In this document: positions 1-5,090 of the stretch, piece after piece
Layout: each line of letters starts with the position of its first letter
How positions within the stretch are numbered: the first letter of the stretch is position 1
Assembly: GCA_024641835.1 (NCBI GenBank)
Contig: JAHECH010000339.1
Span: 1-5,537 of the forward strand
Source: Deltaproteobacteria bacterium
GTDB lineage: Bacteria; Desulfobacterota; DSM-4660; Desulfatiglandales; HGW-15
Reading direction: 5' to 3'
Length of the DNA stretch: 5,537 nt
Translations under genes and position numbers: made by a program
The notes under the pieces: model-generated
What the model was told of the DNA's origin: nothing
The model's input: only the letters and a program-made list of their open reading frames with translations
The model's database searches: none

Positions 1-147
1 CTCTCTCACCCACTTCTCAGCAAAGGCAAAATCTCGCGGTCCGAATTCAAGTTTGTCGAATACTTGATCGATTCGGCTTTTTTCCCTCTCCATGTCCTCA
101 TCCCCAAAGCCACACAGCTTGAGGAGTTCACTGTAGTGATGGGGCAT
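1..147 (-). CDS. 2-hydroxyacyl-CoA dehydratase family, second subunit (N-terminal fragment)
   Basis: The first 49 codons of a gene that runs off the left edge. It starts at ATG 147-145, three bases after the stop of the upstream dehydratase gene (TGA-GAG-ATG). A Shine-Dalgarno AAGGAA (155-160) lies 7 bases upstream, inside the end of the preceding gene, so translation is probably coupled. The peptide begins MPHHYSELLKLCGFGDEDME and continues with a charged helical stretch ending in AEKWVRE. That N-terminus resembles the HgdB/BcrC-like partner subunits that sit next to other dehydratase-family subunits in anaerobes. No Fe-S ligand region or substrate pocket is inside the window. The assignment therefore rests on the short N-terminal resemblance (from memory) plus tight linkage to the recognisable subunit. 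It would be the other half of a heterodimer acting on CoA thioesters in the cytoplasm. Confidence 0.62.
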   Translation of the reverse strand, partial: MPHHYSELLKLCGFGDEDMEREKSRIDQVFDKLEFGPRDFAFAEKWVRE

Positions 148-150
148 CTC

Positions 151-1308
151 TCAGTTCCTTATCATTTCAATGAAAGTCTCAATGCGGGTTCGTAACGTGC
201 CCACCTCGTTGGTGTCGTACTCCGATTCCAATGTCAGCATGGGTAAGCCTGTTCTTTTCTTGAGAATGGTCGGGAAATAATAGGATTCCGTTTTGTATGA
301 TTCACGGTACAGCAGCTCGTACCAAATAACCCCGCTCACACGATAATCCTTTGCCAACTGAATGAGAAAATCAAACCTCTCCCTGCCGGGACGAAACCAA
401 GCGGGTGGAATCCTCCGCCTGAAATAACAATCGGCCAAGTCTTCAATGAGGTCGCCCTCCGGTTTGACCATTTCCCAATAGGGCCTGATTCCTTCAGCAA
501 ACTCCTCAATGGCAATCACTCCGCCCGCCTCTTCAATGAGGTCTATGATTTTATTATCACCGATGGCCAGCGTCGATCCGGTTAAAAGAACCCGCGGGTT
601 TTTTTCAGCCGCGTTCTGTTGAATTTTCAGTTCCTCATAAATCGCTTCCAGTACTTTCACAACCTCAAGTTTGTCGCCGACAAAAGAAGCGTGGTTGAGA
701 GCCACAAATTCTCTTCCGCTCAGAGGAATCTGGTCAGATTTTCGCATCAAGCTGATGTCTTTCAGGAGTTGCCTTTCTCTATTACACAAATCAATCGCCT
801 GTCTGAGGCGGGTCTCCGTAATTATTGCGCCGGTGATATCTTCCAGCTTCTCTTTTAGCCTCCTCAACCCGTGAAGATAGTAGGTAAAAGCGATCTCCTC
901 CTTCGTATGCGGAATTCCATAGGGAAATATTTCAACAGGGCTATGATAGTCTATAACGTCCATCATTGCTCTCACATGGTTGTCTGTCACCGGCACCACA
1001 AGCAGATCGATCAGATTGTAATAGGGATCGTCGCCGGAAACAGCATAACCGATCTGAGCCCGATAAAAGGGGTCAATCCACCGGCATATGTAAGCACCGG
1101 CAAGCTCCACGGCAGAATGATCGCCGCCGCTCACCAAGCATAGAGGTATGCCCCCGCATGCTAAAACCAGTTCTTCAGGCATATAGCCTCCCGGAGTGTA
1201 TCCAATGATCTTCTGACCTCTTTCTTTTGCTTTCGTTAAGTCAGCAAGCCGGTTCTTTGAAAGGGAATGAATACGTTCGATTCTATGTTGTGCACTCTGG
1301 GTTTTCAA
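151..1308 (-). CDS. 2-hydroxyacyl-CoA dehydratase / benzoyl-CoA reductase-type subunit, cysteine-poor
   Basis: A 385-residue protein of the HgdB/FldB/BcrB-BcrC family (2-hydroxyacyl-CoA dehydratase D-component), the usual length for a subunit. Members act as heterodimers holding [4Fe-4S] clusters and receive one electron from an ATP-dependent activator, giving radical dehydration of 2-hydroxyacyl-CoA or reduction of aryl-CoA. Visible family landmarks are an N-terminal helix, the GGYMPEEL segment near residues 40-47, the turn IDLLVVPVT (about 100-108), RVLLTGSTLAIGDNKIIDLI (239-258), PPAWFRPG (301-308), GVIWYELLYRESY (326-338) and LRTRIETFIEMI at the C-terminus. Start choice: the open frame extends to a TTG at 1338, but a TTG at 1308-1306 has GGAGGGG (1314-1320) 5 bases upstream, so it is preferred. 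Only Cys51, 57, 75, 175 and 294 are present. Positions where relatives usually carry cluster cysteines read Gly40, Asp109 and Arg335. The family is secure. The substrate is unknown, and the subunit may be non-cluster-binding or divergent. No activator gene is visible. Confidence 0.87.
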   Translation of the reverse strand: MKTQSAQHRIERIHSLSKNRLADLTKAKERGQKIIGYTPGGYMPEELVLACGGIPLCLVSGGDHSAVELAGAYICRWIDPFYRAQIGYAVSGDDPYYNLIDLLVVPVTDNHVRAMMDVIDYHSPVEIFPYGIPHTKEEIAFTYYLHGLRRLKEKLEDITGAIITETRLRQAIDLCNRERQLLKDISLMRKSDQIPLSGREFVALNHASFVGDKLEVVKVLEAIYEELKIQQNAAEKNPRVLLTGSTLAIGDNKIIDLIEEAGGVIAIEEFAEGIRPYWEMVKPEGDLIEDLADCYFRRRIPPAWFRPGRERFDFLIQLAKDYRVSGVIWYELLYRESYKTESYYFPTILKKRTGLPMLTLESEYDTNEVGTLRTRIETFIEMIRN

Positions 1309-1313
1309 AGCGA

Positions 1314-1332
1314 CCCCTCCGTGGTCTGGAGG
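1314..1332 (-). promoter_or_regulatory. Ribosome binding site in a hairpin, sets the TTG start
   Basis: On the minus strand GGAGGGG (1320-1314) sits 5 bases before TTG 1308-1306 and decides the start of the dehydratase subunit. The same bases can pair with CCTCC (1332-1328) across a 7-base loop (AGACCAC), giving a 5-bp all-GC-rich stem that would cover the Shine-Dalgarno. The pairing is seen in the sequence. Translational control by it is inference. Confidence 0.5.
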
Positions 1333-1342
1333 TCTCAAAATC

Positions 1343-1357
1343 CGGATTCAAAATCCG
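1343..1357. repeat. Small inverted repeat CGGATT-CAA-AATCCG
   Basis: A perfect 6-bp inverted repeat with a 3-base loop overlaps the stop codon of the TRAP-like relic. On the minus strand the sequence CGGATTTTGA also occurs twice in tandem, 13 bases apart. There is no T-run after it on the minus strand, so it is not a convincing terminator. It may be a processing or deletion-junction structure. Confidence 0.35.
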
Positions 1358-1584
1358 TGAATCATCGTCCTAGTTCTGAGCCCGACGGATGGTTTCGGGA
1401 GATTCAGACTCATCATCAGAAAGGGCCTTCCCTTTGGCTCACTTCTTGATTCCAAGATACCCCTGAATATTCGCACCACTTGAGCGTTATCGGAACTCAT
1501 CTTTGCCAGTTCATCCCAGACGGGGAAAACCGCCACTTTTATTTCTTTACGAGCCTCTTCGGAAAGGGTGATATAACGAACTTG
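1348..1584 (-). pseudogene. Remnant resembling the C-terminus of a TRAP solute-binding protein (DctP-like)
   Basis: A 78-codon open frame whose first half reads QVRYITLSEEARKEI, then VFPVWDELAKMSSDNAQ and VVRIFRGILE. That pattern (an 'LSxEAR' helix, 'PVWDEFA', and a final amphipathic helix) is how DctP-type TRAP transporter binding proteins usually end. DctP proteins are about 330-350 residues with a signal peptide. Everything upstream is missing: an in-frame TGA lies at 1587-1585, and only about 70 bases separate this from the regulator gene. The last 35 residues look non-family (RTRTMIHGF end) and may be read-through past a lost stop. A GTG start at 1536 could give 62 residues but has no Shine-Dalgarno. 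Read as a deletion relic of a transporter gene once in this operon. The family match is from memory and not verified. Confidence 0.5.
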
Positions 1585-1589
1585 TCACA

Positions 1590-1600
1590 TCACCTCCTTT
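1590..1600 (-). promoter_or_regulatory. Near-perfect Shine-Dalgarno without an intact gene
   Basis: On the minus strand AAAGGAGGTGA, almost fully complementary to the 16S 3' end, is followed 4 bases after AGGAGG by GTG (1588-1586). That GTG opens only 13 codons (VTSSLYHPF...) before a TAA. The TRAP-like frame starts here in another register. This is best explained as the surviving translation start of the gene whose C-terminus remains at 1348-1584, with the body deleted and the join out of frame. Confidence 0.5.
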
Positions 1601-1638
1601 CCGGACTAGGTTAGAGCCTGTTCAAGGGCAGCGTATCC

Positions 1639-1652
1639 CCATTTAGAAATGG
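1639..1652. repeat. Small inverted repeat after the regulator gene
   Basis: CCATTT-AG-AAATGG, a perfect 6-bp palindrome with a 2-base centre, lies 2 bases past the regulator stop codon. There is no T-run on the minus strand side, so it is not a standard intrinsic terminator. It could cause weak termination, act as an mRNA 3'-end stabiliser, or be chance. Confidence 0.3.
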
Positions 1653-1654
1653 CC

Positions 1655-2317
1655 TTATTGTGAATGGTTTTTTTGGCTGATCACTTGCTCTATATAAGCG
1701 AGCATTCCACGGATGTGAAATTTGAGGAATTCTCTAGCCAGATCATATTCACCCCCCTTAATGAAATCCAAAATCTGCCTGTGTTCATCTTGAGCTTGGT
1801 CCGGAACGCCGGGGACATAGGTACACATGAATTGATAACGGGCGAGGCTGGAAGCAATGGAATTGTAAAAGCCGATAATCCAATGATTGCCCGTTGACTC
1901 AACCAGTTTTATATGAAAATGAGGAAAGGGATTGTGCATGATCCCTTCTTCCTTGTTGCGTGAGGGTGGCCACAAATCAGACGCGGACGCCAAAGCCGAA
2001 TCTACGTTAGGTAGCCCTTTTATGTTTTTTGCCTTAAGGAGATCTATCACATAGCACTCAATCATCTCCCTGGCCTGGAAGATCTGGCGACAATCCTGAG
2101 CTGACACTGCTGTCACATAGCAGCCTCTCCTGGGAACAGATACGACCAGGCGCTCGTTTTCCAGCAGTCTAAAAGCCTCGCGCAGGGGAGGGCGGCTGAT
2201 GCCAAGGCGAGAGGAAAGATCCAATTCGTTCAGTCTCTTCCCCGGGGCCAATTCCCCGGAGATAATACTCTCCCTCAAGTGTTGAGCTGCACTTTGGGTC
2301 ACACCCATAAATTCCAT
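1655..2317 (-). CDS. GntR-family transcriptional regulator, FCD (FadR) subfamily
   Basis: A 220-residue DNA-binding regulator, normal size for the FadR/FCD group. Residues about 8-70 form the GntR winged helix: ESIISGELAPGKRLNE, then LSSRLGISRPPLREAFRLLE (recognition helix region), and wing VPRRGCYVT. Residues about 75-212 form the all-helical FCD ligand domain. It keeps three likely metal-binding histidines: His135 in HFHIKLVESTGN, His179 in DEHRQIL and His201 in LKFHIRGM. The Asp normally four residues before the first His is absent (Phe131), so metal binding may differ. FCD proteins usually sense organic acids or acyl-CoA-type effectors and are released from DNA by them. ATG 2317 is preceded by GAGGGG 5 bases upstream. 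It is the first gene of the leftward operon, and a palindrome over its own promoter suggests autorepression. The family is certain. The effector is unknown but probably a pathway intermediate. Confidence 0.95.
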   Translation of the reverse strand: MEFMGVTQSAAQHLRESIISGELAPGKRLNELDLSSRLGISRPPLREAFRLLENERLVVSVPRRGCYVTAVSAQDCRQIFQAREMIECYVIDLLKAKNIKGLPNVDSALASASDLWPPSRNKEEGIMHNPFPHFHIKLVESTGNHWIIGFYNSIASSLARYQFMCTYVPGVPDQAQDEHRQILDFIKGGEYDLAREFLKFHIRGMLAYIEQVISQKNHSQ

Positions 2318-2341
2318 GCGTGCCCCTCGGATTTTTTGACT

Positions 2342-2377
2342 ATTGTAGACAATATAAGATAATCAAAAGGAGAGCAA
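2342..2377 (-). promoter_or_regulatory. Probable promoter of the GntR gene with an operator over the -10 box
   Basis: On the minus strand -35 TTGCTC (2377-2372), a 17-base spacer, and -10 TATTGT (2354-2349) form a moderate sigma-70-type promoter ending about 32 bases before the start codon. The palindrome ATTGT-AG-ACAAT (2342-2353) overlaps the -10 box. TTGT-NN-ACAA type palindromes are typical targets of GntR/FCD dimers. Binding here would block the promoter, giving autorepression (inference). Confidence 0.6.
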
Positions 2378-2585
2378 GAAAAAATCTCTTGTACGAGGAT
2401 CGATCGTGAAAGCCTCTGTAGGCCCATTTGAATAACCCAAAAAAAACGCTGGGTTTTGGCAAAAGGGGAGACTTCGATATTTGGTTATGTGCCTGAAATA
2501 CTAGTACTATCTGAAAACGCGAATTTTTTCCAAGTTTTGGATTATTGTGGCTCGGTGATGATGTTTAGGTCACTGTCTTTTTAGC

Positions 2586-2615
2586 TTGACAAAGGAAATG
2601 CCCAGGTTTTATAAA
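2586..2615 (+). promoter_or_regulatory. Strong sigma-70-type promoter, rightward
   Basis: Consensus -35 TTGACA (2586-2591), an 18-base spacer, and -10 TATAAA (2610-2615) make this the best promoter in the window. A 17-base spacer with TTATAA is the alternative reading. Transcription should start near 2622. It is divergent from the regulator gene and lies over 700 bases upstream of the first rightward protein gene. Confidence 0.65.
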
Positions 2616-2621
2616 AGTAAG

Positions 2622-2770
2622 TCTTGTTTATTGTAGACAGTGTGACGGCAAACCAAGCATCCATGTAACAATAAACCAGTCTCGCGTGATGGTCATGAGG
2701 AACGCTTCTCTGAAGATGGCGATGTGAAGCCTCCACAGGTTTTTTATACACCTTTGGAGGCTTTTTTCTT
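2622..2770 (+). ncRNA. Candidate short RNA or attenuated leader
   Basis: Predicted transcript of about 150 nt from the promoter at 2586-2615 to the terminator at 2727-2772. It contains no open frame with a ribosome site. No known riboswitch or sRNA class was recognised. It may be a free-standing regulatory RNA, or the leader of the 3326 operon with conditional termination. Boundaries are inferred from promoter and terminator only. Confidence 0.42.
2630..2641 (+). promoter_or_regulatory. Second operator copy, ATTGTAGACAGT
   Basis: Differs at one position from the palindrome at 2342-2353. The 11-base string TATTGTAGACA is shared in full. It sits about 8 bases after the expected start of the rightward promoter, a usual place for a repressor site. 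The right half-site is imperfect (ACAGT against ACAAT), suggesting weaker binding by the same regulator (inference). Confidence 0.55.
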
Positions 2771-2772
2771 TT
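2727..2772 (+). terminator. Rho-independent terminator
   Basis: A perfect 9-bp stem AAGCCTCCA (2727-2735) / TGGAGGCTT (2755-2763), extended inward by AGG/CCT, is followed on the plus strand by TTTTTTCTTTT. The minus strand has no matching T-run after the hairpin, so it works rightward only. It stops the transcript of the 2586 promoter unless an alternative fold prevents the stem. No protein gene ends just before it. Confidence 0.82.
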
Positions 2773-2774
2773 CC

Positions 2775-3310
2775 AACGGAGCGCAGCCGCGTTTCTTCAT
2801 GGATAGCCGAGACCTGCTGAAACGAATTCTCTTCCCAACCATCTAAGCAAGGTACTGTCATTTTCCATCTTGATCTACTTCGTTGTAGCTAAACCCCCAC
2901 CTCTGGTGGAGGACCCGAATAGGTTCTACCGATCCCCACTTTCCCTTCCCTGGTGTCGGTCCTTCTTAACAGGGCTGCTGCGGAGGATGCGGGAGGGCCT
3001 AGGAAAAGGGGGTTATGGTGACTCGATTGGATATTCTTTCAATACGTTGGCAGGCCACGAGGTTTCGCGGAGTAGGGGGACAATTCTTCACGAATAGGAT
3101 TTCCTGCTTCACCCATTGTTTGGGCATAAGAAAGCCACGAAGCCCATGAGCTGTAATGATATCAAACATGGATCGGGACCCGGGCGGCGAAGAGAAGAAA
3201 GAGCTGGCAGGAAATCATTGAATCTGGATGGAGAGAAGGGGGGTGAACTCTGAAAGCAGGGGAGAGATCTTGGTGTTACACAGACTTTTTGGACAGAACC
3301 TCACACGAGA
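2775..3310. other. Gene-poor stretch before the PEP-utilising enzyme gene
   Basis: About 540 bases without a supported gene. The longest open stretches (for example 2870-3097 on plus) have no ribosome site, no recognisable protein pattern and an unlikely TTG start. A small palindrome CCACC-TCT-GGTGG is at 2897-2909. No good promoter was found for the gene at 3326, so its transcript may come from 2586 by read-through, from a promoter of another sigma class, or from a weak site I could not see. The 2378-2585 stretch on the other side of the promoter likewise shows only minor hairpins (AACCCA/TGGGTT at 2434-2455). Confidence 0.5.
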
Positions 3311-3325
3311 GAAGGAGGGGTGAAG

Positions 3326-4990
3326 ATGGTTGCTTGCTATGGCATGAACCAGTTTGAGTTCGATCCGGATAAGGATTTAAAGGAATACAAAGTTTGGCTG
3401 GCAGACCTTGCGCATTTTCCCAAAGGTCTCCTCCCGCTCACGGGCTACCTGTGGACTGACGAGCTAACCTACGGTCAGCAGTATGCTTGTGAAAAGCTCC
3501 AGGTGCCAGAGACTAAGGGTTGGGACGAGAGGATCGTTGACGGTTACTCTTATCTTGCCGTCATCGAATGTAAACCTGAAGAAGTTCCGGAACGAGAGAA
3601 GAAGTTCCGAGAGAACCTGAGGCCTTTTATTGAAGACTTCGATGGCATGTGGAAAAAGGAGATGGGCCAATGGATGGGTGTGGTTAAGGAATTCCAGGAG
3701 TTTGACGTCGAAAATGCAAACGAAATTGAACTTCGAGAGCACCTCGAGGATTTCTTTAACCGAATCCATTACCGATGGCGGGAACTGCATTTCTACTACA
3801 TGTATCCTGTGTTTACCCTGGTGTGGACTTTTGGCGAAGTGTGCCAGGAGCTGCTTGGTATCAATCAGGACCATGCCATATTTAAGGCCCTCACATCCGG
3901 CTTTGATAATCGGCTATTCAACGTCAACAGAGACCTTTGGAGGTTTGGAGACACGGTAAAGGAATTAGGACTTACCGAGATCTTCTTGAAAAACGAGGAT
4001 AAAGACATCATACCCAAGCTGGAGCAAAGCAAGGCAGGCAGGGAGTGGCTGAACGAGTACCGCGAATGGCTCAAGGTGGAGGGGTGGAGAAATATTGATA
4101 TGTGGGATGTCAGCAGTATTACCTGGATGGAGGATAACAGTCTTCCGTTGCGTGACATAAAGCAGGCAATCGGCAAAGGGGGGGCTTTTAGCCTTGATGC
4201 GGAAAGAAAGCGCTTAGGCAAGGAGAGAGAGAAGGCGGAGAAGGAAGTCCTGGCCAAGGTTCCGGCAGACAAAAGGGATTGGTTCGAAAAGCTGATGCGG
4301 GTGGCGCAAAGAGGAAGCGTCTTCAGTGAGGAACACAACTGGTATCTTGACCAACAGGTGGCAGCCATCTCTCGCCGGATATTCCTGGAGTACGGTCGGC
4401 GGTTTGCCAAAGCAGGTATCATTGATGAGCGAGACGATATCTTTTACCTCTTGCCCCCAGAGATAAGGAAGGCCTCCATATGCATGGATCGAATTGATCT
4501 GCGTCCCTATGTCAAGCAGCGCAAGGAGGAGAGGGAGCGGTATCTAAAAATTGAGCCCAAGCCCTTTTTGGGTGACATGTCTAAATTTCCAGACGTGGCA
4601 AAGAAAAACCCGCTCATAAGGGTGGTGGCCTCCCCACCGAAGGTGAAGCCGGAATTGAAGGCGGATCTCTACGCAGCAAGCTCAGCTCCAGGAGTTGTGG
4701 AAGGGATTGCCCGCGTGATCCTTAGGGAGAGGGATTTGGATCAACTTCAACCCGGGGATATCCTGGTGACCGTGGCCACGGCCGTGCCCTGGACGCCTGC
4801 ATTTAGCATTATCAAAGGTGTGGTGACCAATGCCGGCGGCGGTTTGTCCCATGCCGTGCTCGTGGCTCGTGAATATGCCATACCCGCTTGTGTGGGTACC
4901 CGTGAGGCGACCAAAAAAATTAAGACCGGGGACCGGATCAGGGTCGACGGGAACCAAGGTGCAGTCTATATCTTGGAAAAGGCAAAATAA
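3326..4990 (+). CDS. PEP synthase/rifampin phosphotransferase-like protein lacking the ATP-grasp domain
   Basis: A 554-residue cytoplasmic protein. Residues about 450-552 are the PEP-utilising 'swivel' domain: APGVVEGIARV, LQPGDILVT, then TNAGGGLSHAVLVAREYAIP with the phospho-acceptor His509 (codon 4850-4852). Residues about 85-400 are a long helical region with the landmarks of the rifampin-phosphotransferase middle domain: GWRNIDMWD...WMED (253-269) and EYGRRFAKAGIIDERDDIFYL (355-375). No N-terminal ATP-grasp (PPDK_N) domain exists. Its size equals the middle plus His domains of the roughly 865-residue phosphotransferases. It should need a separate ATP-binding subunit, as in phenylphosphate synthase, where the His-bearing and ATP-binding parts are separate polypeptides. 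The likely reaction is transfer of a phosphoryl group from the phosphohistidine to a small molecule. The substrate is unknown. ATG 3326 is 7 bases after AAGGAGG (3312-3318). A GTG at 3320 is too close to that site. The Mo-enzyme gene follows 100 bases later. Confidence 0.85.
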   Translation: MVACYGMNQFEFDPDKDLKEYKVWLADLAHFPKGLLPLTGYLWTDELTYGQQYACEKLQVPETKGWDERIVDGYSYLAVIECKPEEVPEREKKFRENLRPFIEDFDGMWKKEMGQWMGVVKEFQEFDVENANEIELREHLEDFFNRIHYRWRELHFYYMYPVFTLVWTFGEVCQELLGINQDHAIFKALTSGFDNRLFNVNRDLWRFGDTVKELGLTEIFLKNEDKDIIPKLEQSKAGREWLNEYREWLKVEGWRNIDMWDVSSITWMEDNSLPLRDIKQAIGKGGAFSLDAERKRLGKEREKAEKEVLAKVPADKRDWFEKLMRVAQRGSVFSEEHNWYLDQQVAAISRRIFLEYGRRFAKAGIIDERDDIFYLLPPEIRKASICMDRIDLRPYVKQRKEERERYLKIEPKPFLGDMSKFPDVAKKNPLIRVVASPPKVKPELKADLYAASSAPGVVEGIARVILRERDLDQLQPGDILVTVATAVPWTPAFSIIKGVVTNAGGGLSHAVLVAREYAIPACVGTREATKKIKTGDRIRVDGNQGAVYILEKAK

Positions 4991-5011
4991 GCCTGCTGTC
5001 GAAGAGGTAAG

Positions 5012-5028
5012 GATTGGCCACGCCAATC
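5012..5028 (+). repeat. Intergenic hairpin GATTGGC-CAC-GCCAATC
   Basis: A perfect 7-bp stem with a 3-base loop, followed by TTTAT, in the 100-base gap between the PEP-utilising gene and the Mo-enzyme gene. The T-run is too short for an efficient terminator. It could partly reduce transcription into the next gene or mark an mRNA processing site. Confidence 0.5.
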
Positions 5029-5090
5029 TTTATACCGTAAGTCTTTTGCGAAAAACCGAACGGGTGTTGGATTCTTAGGAGAGGGTACGG

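Noticed and set aside
2434..2455. Hairpin AACCCA/TGGGTT as a terminator
   Set aside because: Only 6 bp with a 10-base loop and a weak T-run on either strand; no gene ends before it.
2499..2509. Overlapping palindromes in TACTAGTACTA as a second operator type
   Set aside because: Short, AT-rich, a single copy and not placed on a visible promoter.
2640..2700. Possible cyclic-di-GMP (GEMM) riboswitch, suggested by the GGCAAACC string
   Set aside because: The other conserved parts (GAAA tetraloop, GACGCAAAGCC, the second helix) are not present in order.
2628..2861. 77-codon open frame on the minus strand in the intergenic region
   Set aside because: It spans the strong terminator, operator and promoter-proximal region, has no recognisable protein pattern and no ribosome site before its start.
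2870..3097. 75-codon open frame on the plus strand with a TTG start
   Set aside because: No Shine-Dalgarno, proline/arginine-rich composition without family resemblance; probably chance.
3204..3226. Sigma-54 promoter around CTGGCAGG upstream of 3326
   Set aside because: The -24-like TGGCA is present, but the bases at the required spacing are not the GC of a -12 element.
3146..3253. 35-codon ATG open frame (MSCNDIKHGSG...) before the phosphotransferase gene
   Set aside because: The bases before the ATG (gaagccc) contain no ribosome site, and the peptide is charged and featureless.
3464..4422. Long minus-strand open frames inside the phosphotransferase gene
   Set aside because: Antisense shadows of a clearly coding frame with recognisable domains; their own peptides resemble nothing.
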